From UBA4660 sp034408895 (lineage in GTDB: Bacteria; Bacteroidota; Bacteroidia; Flavobacteriales_D; Sanyastnellaceae): a stretch of 64,000 nucleotides of DNA. Made by a program: the position numbers and the translations under genes. Under the pieces are notes generated by a model that saw only the letters and a list, made by a program, of their open reading frames with translations, did not search any database and was not told where the DNA came from. Position 1 is the first letter of the stretch. Each line of letters starts with the position of its first letter. The stretch is from assembly GCA_034408895.1 (NCBI GenBank), contig JAWXCI010000051.1, positions 11,734 through 75,733 of the forward strand. The letters are read 5' to 3'. Below are positions 1 through 8,992 of the stretch, piece after piece.

Positions 1-122
1 GCTCATGGAACAACTTTTCCATTTACAAAATATCTCCCGCAGGCGAATTGTTTTAGATACACAACTACGCCACCGCTGCCGACCCCGATGTATGCGAATC
101 ATTAATCGCACAGGATGACGGG

Positions 123-1046
123 GTGATTGTGGGGGGTGGGCACACAAGTGACACTGGTGCCACACCTCACACTTTCAAACTAAAGCCAAATGGGGAAGCG
201 GATTATTTGTGGGAATTTGGTGAAGAGAATTTTGAGTTTGACGCTGGCTATTCGAATGAAATGGTGTTTTCTGATGACGGTAAACTTGTGGTCGCAACAG
301 ACAACCTCAATACGGGCAACACAGGTATTAAACCACTGGTGTACAAGGTAGATACATTGGGCAATGTGCAATGGTCTGTTGTTCCCAGTTATGATTATTA
401 TCCGCAACAATGGAACAAAAACCTCGTAAAATCTGCCGATGGCGGCTACCTCTGCATAGGCCACCAATACACATCTTATGGCGAACACCCACCCGATGGC
501 AACTGGTACGACTGGCATGCATGGCTCATCAAAATATCGGAAGATGGAGTAATAGAATGGGAGCGTTTTTACCGATACGTTACCGAAGATTTTGACAAAC
601 ACGCAGTCTATGACCTAAAAGCCACCGCAGATGGTGGCTACATATTTTGTGGCGAAGCCACCGACCTCTGCTACACCGAAAACTGCCACGTAAGCCAACA
701 GGGGTGGATTGTAAAAGTGGATGCGTGTGGATGTTTGGTGCCGGGCTGCGATCCAGATTGTTTTGTCGGAATAGAAAGTCATTCTGAGCCTGCAGATGGA
801 AAAAGATTTATGGTGGGGCCCAATCCTGTTTCGCAAATGCTCAACATTTTTGTGGGAGAAGATTTTCCGGTGGGCAGCGAATTCAAGTTGATTGATTCAA
901 TCAGAAGAGTTGCAAAAAGTTTCACCGCAACAGAAACCAACATCACTTATATATGGGATGTGGAAGAGTTGGCCGCAGGCATGTACACCCTAAGTTTGTT
1001 CGATGGAAAAAAAGTGTTGCAGAGCGAAAAGATTATCAGGCAATGA
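123..1046 (+). CDS. T9SS type A sorting-domain secreted protein, 5' part lost to window edge and an in-frame TAG
   Basis: Secreted protein whose last 80 or so residues (FMVGPNPVSQMLNIFV ... GMYTLSLFDGKKVLQSEKI) form a T9SS type A sorting domain, so the product should be exported through the outer membrane and trimmed or attached there. The body has beta-propeller-like blades of the form K-x(4)-G-x(3)-W (DTLGNVQW, SEDGVIEW). The same frame is open back to position 3, and its residues fit another blade (ISPAGELF), but a TAG at 54-56 sits exactly where the blades have Trp. The GTG at 123 is simply the first possible start after that stop; no ribosome site or signal peptide supports it. I therefore read this as the 3' part of a longer gene carrying a TGG-to-TAG change or a sequencing error. 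Function beyond surface export is unknown. Confidence 0.7.
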   Translation: MIVGGGHTSDTGATPHTFKLKPNGEADYLWEFGEENFEFDAGYSNEMVFSDDGKLVVATDNLNTGNTGIKPLVYKVDTLGNVQWSVVPSYDYYPQQWNKNLVKSADGGYLCIGHQYTSYGEHPPDGNWYDWHAWLIKISEDGVIEWERFYRYVTEDFDKHAVYDLKATADGGYIFCGEATDLCYTENCHVSQQGWIVKVDACGCLVPGCDPDCFVGIESHSEPADGKRFMVGPNPVSQMLNIFVGEDFPVGSEFKLIDSIRRVAKSFTATETNITYIWDVEELAAGMYTLSLFDGKKVLQSEKIIRQ

Positions 1047-1128
1047 AACCTGAATTTCAATCGTGGCAACCGCCCTCTCCAAACTCTATTGTCCGCTTTT
1101 CTTCTCCAAAAACCCTTGGCCGCCTCTC

Positions 1129-1144
1129 TTCTCCTTTAGGAGAA
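1129..1144. repeat. Small intergenic hairpin (TTCTCC-TTTA-GGAGAA)
   Basis: A 6-bp perfect stem with a 4-base loop lies in the 230-base gap between two convergent T9SS cargo genes. It sits in pyrimidine-rich then purine-rich sequence (cctctcttctcc ... aggggaggg), a composition typical of REP-like intergenic elements in Bacteroidota. There is no T-run directly after it, so it is a poor intrinsic terminator. Confidence 0.3.
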
Positions 1145-1276
1145 TATGGCCGAAGGACAGATGAGGCCGGTAGGGGAGGGATGAGAATATAAGGAGAAGA
1201 CGATTGGCAGGTTTTCGCGACTTAACCTGATAACCCTAAAAAAGAATTGCTCCAATTATGCTTGCAATCAACCCCC

Positions 1277-4200
1277 CTACCTCTTCACCACCTTCCAATT
1301 AAAAGTTTTTCCCTTCACTTCCACGCGCAGGGTGTAGATGCCGTGTGAAAGGCCGCTTATATCAAGCGCAGTTTTTCTGGTGGCAAAATTTTCTGCAAGC
1401 ACTATTCTTCCTGTTGCATCCATCAGTTGAACTGAACAATTGGAATTGCCCGCATTGCGCAGTTGCACGTTCAGTACATCAAACGCAGGATTGGGGAACA
1501 CATTCATTTCAATAAAATCAGGATTGATGACAGACACCTCCGGAGTAATACCAATAGTGAATACCCCGCTTCCTGTAAAATCAACGTTGGCTTCGAGGTA
1601 GTCCCCGTTTTCGGTCAGTGGAATAAAGTCCACACTTTCACCCGGAACAAATTCATCACTTTCAGAAATGATCAATCCCAAACTGGAAAGTCCGGTGAAA
1701 CTTTCTTTTTCCACACGAACATAAATGTTTCCATTTGTTCCAGTTTCGGTGTAGCCCCATGTGCGTTCAGTGCGGGATGAAATAATGGGATACGACTCAG
1801 TAGTCATTGCGAGTGAAGCCCCATCATCACCCATCATCATATAATAAGGTTCCGGGACTTCCAAATCATCTGAAATGCGGATGATGCCAGAACCTTGTGC
1901 ATCGTTGTGAAGATCATAACTTGTTTCCCGCCCTATTCCGAAAACTTCGTTGGATTGATCGGGATGATTGTATTTGGAAAGCGGCCCTATATCAGTTGTG
2001 TAACGACTCGCCATATAATTGGCAACAAGCGTGTGGTGAGAAGTGAGCAAGCGCTGGTTGTAGATAAAATGCTCTGCAATTTTCCCCTGCCCGAACCGGT
2101 CTTCGTAATCCCATCCCAGGTGAATGTCAATGGAAGTGGTGTTGTCGCGGTCGCCAATATCAGCACCCGGAAACGCTATCATCTGGTCATCGAATACAGT
2201 ATGAAACACCTGGTGAAAATCATCCTGGTGGTAAATGAAACCATACATGCGCGGTGCGGCAGCATCTTCAATGTAGTAGATAGGCCCACCGAGATAATTT
2301 TCTTCGAGATCAAAAACTTCCGCTGAGTAGCGCGACTCTTCTTTCCACGGGTGCATCAGGTAGCCATTCGGTTCCCGCGCACTGGCAATCCAGCCGTGAT
2401 CATTCCACGCAATGCTGTCCGCTTCCACCATAGCATAGCCGCTTATGCTGCGGCCGGGAACTACATCAAACATTTCGAGCCAGTCATCTTCACCATCGAA
2501 ATAAAGAGTAGCCTCACCATTGATTCCGTTTTCTCCAGTCAGCAAAATGGGTTTGTTGTTGTTATCACTTTGAATACCGAAATACGGCCCACCAAGCTTG
2601 TCTCTCCATTCTTCAACTGAATCCCCATCATCTTCAGCCGGAATGTTGTTGTCGCCAAAAGTTTCGCTATCTGCCCTAAGCCAGAAAGTTAGTTGCGTGT
2701 CATCACCAACACCACCGGGTCCATAAATACCGAAAGGTTCAGGTGGTGCGGAGAAATAAAGTGTGAGCGTATCACTGGCAAGATTGGGAAGGTCGTCATT
2801 GTCTGTCGCAAGACTGTCAGCAAAATAAATTTTCACTTCGCCATAAGTGGTTGGTGTGAAGGATAAGATTTTGCCAAAAGTTCCTTCGTCATCAGTCATA
2901 GAAAAAAGTGTGGCATTGTCGGCCCAGATATCATCGGTACTCAGGTCATTCATCTCCACAAAATCGAGTGAGCGATGGAAAGTGAGGGTTACCGCGAAGT
3001 CACCAAAAATTTCGTTGGTCTCATCATCAGGTGTCAGGAGTGCAAGCGGAGGAAATGTGATGCTGCCGCTGCTGTACAAATCACTTTCCCAAAGACCTCT
3101 TCCATACGTTGCAGCTTTCAACCGCGATTCTGCATGTGTTGCCCCATAATAAATTTCAAGCTCAGTTACCCGTGAGTTGAGTGGGAATCCGGAATTGAAC
3201 GGAACCCAGTCGGTCATCGTTGCATCCTTGTAATAAATACCCATGTCTGTCCCCACGTACAACGCTTCTTCGGCACCAGATGTATCGAGCACAATACTGT
3301 TCATCACAATGTCCGGTAGAGTGGGAGTGATGTCCACCCAGTCGCCACCCATGTCAGTGCTTTTGTATGCGTTGTTGTGAAAAGCGATGTACACGAGATT
3401 CGAATCGCTGGGATCTGTTTCGATGGATCGAACTGGAGAATAGGCAACGGGAAGTGCGCTGGAAATGTTAGTCCAGATCACAGAGTCCGCATTGCAATTG
3501 TTGGTTCGAAAAAGTTTCTGGTTGGGTTCGCTTGCATAAAGAATAGCGTGATTAGAAGAACAGATTTCCAACGCATTCAGGTTAGACAGATCATTGCCAC
3601 CGAGATTGGAAGAAATCTTTTTCCACGCAATGCTGTCTGCTTCTTCATCCTTGATGTTGATTGAACGCCAAACATTTTTCAACCCGACAAACATGGTATT
3701 GGGATCAGTGGGATGAAGAATGAAGGGTGTACTCCACGCGCCACTTTCTGTAATGTCATTCACTTCAAAACCACAAAACTTCTGGTTGATGAAATCTGGG
3801 CTGGTGCGAAAGAGGTCTCCGTAATAAACCGAGCCATAGCGCCATGATTCATCAGTGATATCATAAGCGCATTCGAAACCATCGCCACCGCCTCTTTTCT
3901 GCCAATGTGCACCATTAAATTCCGCAGTACCGTTATCCTGGAAACCAGTTAAAGTGCGGTTGGGATTGTGGGGCGATTGTCCAAGTCGGTATATCTGCCC
4001 GTTCACAAAACCATTCGAGATGTCGAGCCACTCGGTGTTGTCAACGTAATGATAGAGTCCACCATCATTGGCAAGGTACAAATCGTTGTTGTGAGGAGAG
4101 ACTATCATTTCATGCTGGTCAACGTGGAGGTAGTTCGAGTTGACATCAATCCACGTTGCTCCTCCGTCCACCGATTTTTTTACACGGATTCCACCTACAT

Positions 4201-5371
4201 AAATCACATCGCTCAATTCGTGATCGGCTTCAATGCAGAGGTCGTACCATGCCTGGCCACCATCGCTTGAGCCATCAGCGGCCCATCCGAGGATGTTTGG
4301 GGCATCGCTCATTTCAACAAAATTTACACCTGCATCGGTGGAGCGATAAAGTGCGCGGAATTCATACGTATTTGCACGCAAAACATAAACGTAATCCGGA
4401 TTTACGGGCGATACGGCAATTACCATTCGGGATCCGTTCTGAATACCTTCCTGCACCCAATCCCATGTTAGTCCAGCATCAATTGAACGGAAAAATTTTC
4501 CACCACCAGTGCAGTACACAATATCGGGATTGGTGGGATGCACATCCATGTCGCGATAGTCCACCGTGTTGCCGGAAGTTAACGTCCATGAATCGCCACC
4601 GTTAGTGGAGCGATGCACACCGTCACTGGTGCCAATTAAAATGACACCGCCAGGCAGAAGCCGTATAACACCTACTGATGCACTTTCAATTCCTGCATTT
4701 GCAAACTCCCAGGAGGCGCCTCCATCGGTGCTTTTCATTACTCCCATTCCGGGAGCATCGGCAGCATCGCGATCGCCAGTTCCTAAGTAAATCAGTTGCG
4801 GGTTTGCGGCATCAATAGCAATGGCGCTTACTCCGAGCGTAGGTAAATCATCTGTTGTTGTAGTCCATGAAAGACCAGCGTTAGCACTGGTCCAAAAACC
4901 TCCGGCAGGTGTTCCCAGATAAATAATGTTTGCATCAGTGGGATGAAATGCAACGGCAGAAGTTCTTCCCACACCTTCAATATGATCGCGGGTGGTAACA
5001 GCATCGATTATAGGACCCAACTGTTGCCAGTTGCCGGCAAGTGAACGGTTGGATTGATATTGTTTCAGCAGTTGCCATTGATGAATTATTTCTTGTCCCG
5101 ATGGCATGTTGCCATTCTCATCTACCCGCATACTCATCAGGTATTGCCACCGCGCAAATGCTTTGTAGCCTTGACCAGGAGTGGCTGGCATCTTTGGCCA
5201 CGAAGCATTGTGCAGGTTAACGATGTCGAAGTAATTCGCGTCACCGGCTTTCATCAAACCGGCCCAGTCTGGATCAGTGGATGATAAGTTGAGCACAGGT
5301 ATTTGAAGGTTGACTTGCGCACAGAGGTTCACACTCAATGCAAGACACAATAAGTAAAGAATGCTTCTCAT
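1277..5371 (-). CDS. Giant BNR/Asp-box repeat protein with LamG-like region and T9SS type A sorting domain
   Basis: Predicted secreted protein of 1364 residues. A signal peptide (MRSILYLLCLALSVNLCAQ) is followed by many beta-propeller blades with Asp-box motifs (STDGGASWE, STNGGDSWT, SVDGGATW), the sortilin/VPS10-BNR pattern, over about residues 130-760. Next comes an Ig-like segment (about 770-880), then a concanavalin/LamG-like segment beginning FWLRADSETFGD (about 900-1100), and a final type A sorting domain (NVFPNPAFDVLNVQL ... GIYTLRVEVKGKTF). Such proteins are large surface adhesins or glycan-binding proteins; no catalytic residues are recognised. It is convergent with the preceding gene and monocistronic. 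Architecture is clear, substrate unknown. Confidence 0.85.
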   Translation of the reverse strand: MRSILYLLCLALSVNLCAQVNLQIPVLNLSSTDPDWAGLMKAGDANYFDIVNLHNASWPKMPATPGQGYKAFARWQYLMSMRVDENGNMPSGQEIIHQWQLLKQYQSNRSLAGNWQQLGPIIDAVTTRDHIEGVGRTSAVAFHPTDANIIYLGTPAGGFWTSANAGLSWTTTTDDLPTLGVSAIAIDAANPQLIYLGTGDRDAADAPGMGVMKSTDGGASWEFANAGIESASVGVIRLLPGGVILIGTSDGVHRSTNGGDSWTLTSGNTVDYRDMDVHPTNPDIVYCTGGGKFFRSIDAGLTWDWVQEGIQNGSRMVIAVSPVNPDYVYVLRANTYEFRALYRSTDAGVNFVEMSDAPNILGWAADGSSDGGQAWYDLCIEADHELSDVIYVGGIRVKKSVDGGATWIDVNSNYLHVDQHEMIVSPHNNDLYLANDGGLYHYVDNTEWLDISNGFVNGQIYRLGQSPHNPNRTLTGFQDNGTAEFNGAHWQKRGGGDGFECAYDITDESWRYGSVYYGDLFRTSPDFINQKFCGFEVNDITESGAWSTPFILHPTDPNTMFVGLKNVWRSINIKDEEADSIAWKKISSNLGGNDLSNLNALEICSSNHAILYASEPNQKLFRTNNCNADSVIWTNISSALPVAYSPVRSIETDPSDSNLVYIAFHNNAYKSTDMGGDWVDITPTLPDIVMNSIVLDTSGAEEALYVGTDMGIYYKDATMTDWVPFNSGFPLNSRVTELEIYYGATHAESRLKAATYGRGLWESDLYSSGSITFPPLALLTPDDETNEIFGDFAVTLTFHRSLDFVEMNDLSTDDIWADNATLFSMTDDEGTFGKILSFTPTTYGEVKIYFADSLATDNDDLPNLASDTLTLYFSAPPEPFGIYGPGGVGDDTQLTFWLRADSETFGDNNIPAEDDGDSVEEWRDKLGGPYFGIQSDNNNKPILLTGENGINGEATLYFDGEDDWLEMFDVVPGRSISGYAMVEADSIAWNDHGWIASAREPNGYLMHPWKEESRYSAEVFDLEENYLGGPIYYIEDAAAPRMYGFIYHQDDFHQVFHTVFDDQMIAFPGADIGDRDNTTSIDIHLGWDYEDRFGQGKIAEHFIYNQRLLTSHHTLVANYMASRYTTDIGPLSKYNHPDQSNEVFGIGRETSYDLHNDAQGSGIIRISDDLEVPEPYYMMMGDDGASLAMTTESYPIISSRTERTWGYTETGTNGNIYVRVEKESFTGLSSLGLIISESDEFVPGESVDFIPLTENGDYLEANVDFTGSGVFTIGITPEVSVINPDFIEMNVFPNPAFDVLNVQLRNAGNSNCSVQLMDATGRIVLAENFATRKTALDISGLSHGIYTLRVEVKGKTFNWKVVKR

Positions 5372-5472
5372 AATTATTTTTTTGATAGGAACGCGAAAGT
5401 AACGGAAAGCCCGGAAAAAAGCAGGCAGAGAAGTAAAGGGAAGGAAGTGTAATGATGTGAATCAAGCCATGA

Positions 5473-5853
5473 TTACGAACCGAGAATTCTCTTCAATTCG
5501 TCCACAGCAGTTTCCAAAATCATTTTGGCATCTTTCACATCAGCGGGCTCGGCAAAATCAGTAATCACCAGTGCAAGGTCGTTGGTCATGTCATCAATCC
5601 TGATGCGCATTTCCATGTAGGTTGCTTCTGCAGGATCATCGAGCCATACATATTTTACCCACTGGTCTTTCTTTTTTGAATCCAGTCTTGCCGAACGTTC
5701 TTCGCCCTCCCAAAGGAATGTAAACACATCCCCTTTGATGTTCACCTTGTCGGCAAACCAGCCTTCCAAACCGCTGGGGGTAATCATACAATTGAAGAGA
5801 ACACTATCGGAGGTTCTGATGTAAAATTCTGTCTCAAATTTTTCCTTTGCCAT
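5473..5853 (-). CDS. START-like (AHSA1-type) domain protein
   Basis: A 126-residue cytosolic protein consisting of one START/SRPBCC-like helix-grip fold: an N-terminal strand (FETEFYIRTSDSVLFNCM), a Gly-Leu-Glu-Gly-Trp-Phe-Ala-Asp segment like those of AHSA1-type proteins, central strands (FTFLWEGEERSARL) and a long C-terminal helix (AKMILETAVDELKRIL). Family members bind small hydrophobic ligands or act as co-chaperones; nothing here fixes the ligand. It is a stand-alone gene just upstream of the tRNA on the opposite strand. The ATG start gives the usual length for the family. Confidence 0.8.
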   Translation of the reverse strand: MAKEKFETEFYIRTSDSVLFNCMITPSGLEGWFADKVNIKGDVFTFLWEGEERSARLDSKKKDQWVKYVWLDDPAEATYMEMRIRIDDMTNDLALVITDFAEPADVKDAKMILETAVDELKRILGS

Positions 5854-5968
5854 CTTTCTAGGATTTGTGCAAGAATAGATAGTTTTAAGTGGTTGGCGGT
5901 GTCATTTCTTTAATGTGATTTTCGAACTGCAACCTTTGGACTCGGATTTCATGGTGTTGTGATGCTTC

Positions 5969-5976
5969 TATATTTG
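5969..5976 (+). promoter_or_regulatory. Bacteroidota -7 box (TATATTTG) for tRNA-Met
   Basis: TATATTTG matches the TAnnTTTG -7 consensus of Bacteroidota sigma-A promoters and ends 17 bases before the tRNA, as expected for a short tRNA leader. The -33 region is weak (TTTC near 5947-5950 instead of TTTG). Confidence 0.45.
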
Positions 5977-5993
5977 CGCCCCTAAAAAAAATT

Positions 5994-6067
5994 GGCGAGG
6001 TAGCTCAGCTGGTTAGAGCATGCGATTCATAATCGCAAGGTCTCGAGTTCAAGTCTCGATCTCGCTA
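5994..6067 (+). tRNA. tRNA-Met (CAT anticodon)
   Basis: A complete cloverleaf is visible. The acceptor stem GGCGAGG pairs with TCTCGCT with G-U pairs at both ends. The D-stem is GCTC/GAGC, the anticodon stem TGCGA/TCGCA around loop TTCATAA (anticodon CAT), the T-stem TCGAG/CTCGA around TTCAAGT, and the discriminator base is A. CCA is not encoded. It lacks the unpaired 1-72 position and the GGG/CCC anticodon stem expected of an initiator, so elongator tRNA-Met is most likely. tRNA-Ile2 with a lysidine-modified CAT cannot be fully excluded. Confidence 0.93.
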
Positions 6068-6076
6068 CAAAAAATT

Positions 6077-6106
6077 AAAGCCTTCATTCATCGAAGGCTT
6101 TTTTGT
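6077..6106 (+). terminator. Rho-independent terminator of tRNA-Met
   Basis: A 9-bp stem AAAGCCTTC/GAAGGCTTT with a 7-base loop is followed by a T-run, starting 10 bases after the tRNA. Because the complement also ends in a T-rich run, it can serve the convergent gene whose stop codon is at 6088. Confidence 0.85.
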
Positions 6107-6624
6107 TTTCTCTTCTTCAATCGTTCCATTGTTTTTTTCACTTGCGCTTGCCACGCTTCTGTGTGCTGTTCGAGCAGTGGTTCCAATTCCATCAAAAATT
6201 CATCAATCAACGCTGGATGATTCTTACATGTTTCTTCAATAAAACTTTTTGCATGATACTTCACGGCAACATCGCAATTGGAACTTCGAAGGAAATAGAA
6301 ACACAGCTGAACGGTTTTGCCCAAACGCTCGTCATTCATTGTTGAATGAAGAAGAATTTTTACCACTTCACGCTGTATGCCAGTGGTCTGAATTTTTTCC
6401 AGCCTTGCAACTATGGAATCGAAATGATGAGATGCAAAACCCGGATTGTGTTCCGATGCTTTGGCGGCAATCCATGAGGCTTTCATCCCTAGTGTGCCTT
6501 CATTGTTGAGTGAAATACTGACTAACTCATCATAAAGTTTTTTATCTTTCGCTGCGATTGCAGCAACATGTTCAATCTCTTTTTTGCCAATTCCTTTCAC
6601 CAGTATTTTGTCCAGATCAATCAT
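6088..6624 (-). CDS. Hypothetical alpha-helical (HEAT-like) protein
   Basis: A 178-residue soluble protein, almost entirely helical by composition. It runs from MIDLDKILVKGIG to a very basic tail (KKTMERLKKRKQKSLR). Helix pairs such as GTLGMKASWIAAKAS and GIQREVVKILLHS resemble HEAT/ARM repeats, which form protein-binding scaffolds. I do not recognise a named family. An in-frame TTG lies three codons further upstream, but the ATG at 6624 is preferred. The stop codon lies inside the tRNA terminator, so the two convergent genes share it. Confidence 0.7.
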   Translation of the reverse strand: MIDLDKILVKGIGKKEIEHVAAIAAKDKKLYDELVSISLNNEGTLGMKASWIAAKASEHNPGFASHHFDSIVARLEKIQTTGIQREVVKILLHSTMNDERLGKTVQLCFYFLRSSNCDVAVKYHAKSFIEETCKNHPALIDEFLMELEPLLEQHTEAWQAQVKKTMERLKKRKQKSLR

Positions 6625-6656
6625 GCCGCGCAAATATTTTAGCGATAGTAATCAAT

Positions 6657-6692
6657 AAAAAAAGCGCCACGAAATATGCGTGGCGCTTTTTT
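6657..6692 (-). terminator. Strong intrinsic terminator
   Basis: A perfect 8-bp stem GCGCCACG/CGTGGCGC with a 7-base loop is flanked by A7 on the left and T6 on the right, so it is functional in both directions. On the reverse strand it ends the thioredoxin-like gene that stops at 6845 and insulates the next reverse gene. Confidence 0.8.
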
Positions 6693-6817
6693 GTTTAGTA
6701 TAAGTATTGGTTATTGATTGGGTTGGTTATTTACGAGTTGATTGTGGGGAGTGAGATGTGAGTGTGGGAATTAACCTATTGTCCTTTGCTTTTTGCCTTT
6801 TGTGAAGCGTAGCGGAA

Positions 6818-6835
6818 TCCCGATTTTTATCGGGA
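6818..6835. repeat. Intergenic hairpin TCCCGAT-TTTT-ATCGGGA
   Basis: A perfect 7-bp inverted repeat with a 4-base loop lies 10 bases past the stop of the thioredoxin-like gene. There is no adjacent T-run in the reverse direction, so it is more likely an mRNA 3'-end protecting structure or a dispersed intergenic repeat than a terminator. Confidence 0.4.
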
Positions 6836-6844
6836 CCCCTTTGT

Positions 6845-8497
6845 CTATTGCTTCGGTTTTGCTCCTTGTTTCGGCTGGGGTTTGTTTTTAGGGGATTGTG
6901 GGGTTTCTTCATCCTCGTCTTCATATTCGGTCGCTTTCATTTTCGAAGTATCTATTGTTTCGCCCTTTTCCAGTTTGTTCAGCAGTTCATCCAGTTGCTC
7001 GGAGCTTAATTGTTTGGCAATTATTTTATGGTCTTTGTCCATCAGGAAAACTTTGGGTGTGCTGCTCACATCAAACGTTTTGCGGAAGTTGAGACTTTGA
7101 ACAGTGGTGACGCCTTTCCACATCAGTTTATTGGCTGAATCCTGCTGCATTATTTCGGGTGTATCACTCACATTAGTCCAGGTAAGACCTTTCTCTTTTA
7201 CAAATTTTACCCACTTATCGTTTTCCAAATCTCCTTCCAGGGAGTACACTCCAAGTCCTTTGTCCTTCCATTTCAGATAAAGTTCGTGCAGTTTCGGAAT
7301 TTCTTTTTTGCAATGGCCACAAGTAGCTTCCCATATTACCAGAAGGGTGTACTTGGTGTTCATGCCGTACATGCTCACCCAATGGGTTCCGGTGGTGTCG
7401 GGCAAAATTATATCGGGTGCAATTTCACCGCAAAGACAGAATCGTTTTTCATCAGAGGCCTCAATTATGTTCTTCAGTTTATCTTCTTTGAGCCAGGTGG
7501 CTTTTCCTGTTTTGTAATACTGATCCACCAGGTACACAAACCATTTGTCCATGCACATGATTTTGGATGTTTCAGCCAGATAAGTGCATTGATGTACGAT
7601 GTACTTAAACCCGTCAGCATTGTTACCAGTGCGTTCAATCAGTTTTTTTGATTCAGCGCACATGGTGTCAGGAATTTGCGGCAGCGTTTGGGTGAGGTAT
7701 TTATCCAGCATTTTATGGTAGCTCTGGTCGCGCACCAGTCTGGGATCGGTGAGGTCCACATTGTCCCAATAATGATTGCGATACCAGTAGTACTGCCAGC
7801 GCGGCTTTTCCTCTTCTTTCAAATCCGCAGGTGCATCAGGTACTATAATGTCCGCGCTCATATTGATGAGTTTTGAAACCAGCAGGTCTGGATTTTTTGC
7901 AATAAGATCTTTTTGATAGTCAACCACTTTTTTGTTTAAGGTGCTCAGTTTTTCAATCCATGGCTTCTTCAGTTCGTCTTTTGCTTTTTTGTCTTCTTCA
8001 AGATAAAGACTGTCGCCCAAAGGATGTATGTGAAGCGAATCAATGGCTTTGAACGCACTGTCAATAGGCTCGCGTTCCTTTCTCCGGTCATTGATAAAGC
8101 GGATATAGTCGAAGAAAATTTTGTTGTTTACCGATTCCTTAATCTTCAGTTTGTCAATCGCGTTGGAAGAATCCGCTTCAATAAAAATGTTTTCTTCTGC
8201 AACTATGAAATCGAAGAATTTAGGGCCGGGCATCACCAGGGCGTATTTGCCACATTCGTTAAACGGTTTGCCGGGGAAAGTGAAATTTCCTTTGGAGTCA
8301 ACCCTTGATGTGTCGTTGTAATAAAGTTTGTTGCCGTAATAGTTCGCTATGTAAACCACCGTGTCCTTCAGTCCGGTGATGTGTCCCTTAATATAGGTAG
8401 GTGATGTTGGTTTGGGAGATTGTCCCATACTTGCCATACATAAGAATATGCAGGCCGCAATGGCCAAAAAAGAAGATTTGTTGATGTGCAGGTTCAT
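6845..8497 (-). CDS. TlpA-like thiol-disulfide oxidoreductase with DUF4369/DUF5106-type N-terminus
   Basis: Exported protein of 550 residues. The start is placed at the ATG at 8497 because it opens a good signal peptide (INKSSFLAIAACIFLCMAS) ending at MGQ; the frame is open further upstream but that sequence is not protein-like. Residues about 30-130 form a DUF4369-like beta domain (YIKGHITGLKDTVVYIANYY), the middle is helical and DUF5106-like, and about 365-500 is a thioredoxin fold with the active site CGHC (Cys393, Cys396) after LLVIWEAT. The tail is low-complexity Pro/Lys/Gln. Such periplasmic proteins reduce or isomerise disulfides, often in cytochrome c maturation or stress. The gene is monocistronic. 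Confidence 0.88.
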   Translation of the reverse strand: MNLHINKSSFLAIAACIFLCMASMGQSPKPTSPTYIKGHITGLKDTVVYIANYYGNKLYYNDTSRVDSKGNFTFPGKPFNECGKYALVMPGPKFFDFIVAEENIFIEADSSNAIDKLKIKESVNNKIFFDYIRFINDRRKEREPIDSAFKAIDSLHIHPLGDSLYLEEDKKAKDELKKPWIEKLSTLNKKVVDYQKDLIAKNPDLLVSKLINMSADIIVPDAPADLKEEEKPRWQYYWYRNHYWDNVDLTDPRLVRDQSYHKMLDKYLTQTLPQIPDTMCAESKKLIERTGNNADGFKYIVHQCTYLAETSKIMCMDKWFVYLVDQYYKTGKATWLKEDKLKNIIEASDEKRFCLCGEIAPDIILPDTTGTHWVSMYGMNTKYTLLVIWEATCGHCKKEIPKLHELYLKWKDKGLGVYSLEGDLENDKWVKFVKEKGLTWTNVSDTPEIMQQDSANKLMWKGVTTVQSLNFRKTFDVSSTPKVFLMDKDHKIIAKQLSSEQLDELLNKLEKGETIDTSKMKATEYEDEDEETPQSPKNKPQPKQGAKPKQ

Positions 8498-8992
8498 ACT
8501 AAAATCAATTGGGATTTGATGACGCCAAAGTTGATTTTTGGGTTGGTGGGTACAGAATGTTTTAACATTTCTTTCAGCGCAATTGAAATTGCGGGGCGCG
8601 TTTGGCAAGTTCCGTTCCATTTCATTCAGATTTGATGAATTGAACGAATCGAAATCCCATACTTCTGGAAAGGTGCTGGCTGAAGGTTGAATGTTGATCG
8701 CAGACGCTTGATGAAAAGTTGCTCGGTGAAGTGTTTAAAATTGAAAGTTGAAAAGTTGAGTTATGGATTGTTGTGCCGTTTCTATTTTCTCAAAACAGTG
8801 AAAATCTGGTCCGGCAGCCTATCAATTTGTCAGATGGGGATCAATGTCTTTGAGAGAAGGGGTCTAAACAATTTCATGATAAGGTTTACAAGCGCAAATT
8901 ACCGACCCTGACCTTTGCCAATGCCTTTTTCATTTTTTTCTTTTTGCCCACCTTTGTAACCCAATTCATACTCGCTCGTCTTCGCACTGCCA
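8498..8992. other. Intergenic region between divergent genes, no gene recognised
   Basis: About 495 bases separate the reverse thioredoxin-like gene from the forward sigma-factor operon. The short open frames here are not protein-like and have no ribosome sites. It must hold both promoters. CAACTTTG (reverse, near 8530) and CACCTTTG just before the sigma gene are near-matches to the TAnnTTTG box, but neither is convincing. Confidence 0.5.

Noticed and set aside
953..1192. Forward open frame past the end of the first gene
   Set aside because: It is out of frame with the sorting-domain protein, half of it lies in an intergenic purine/pyrimidine-rich tract, and it has no protein-like features.
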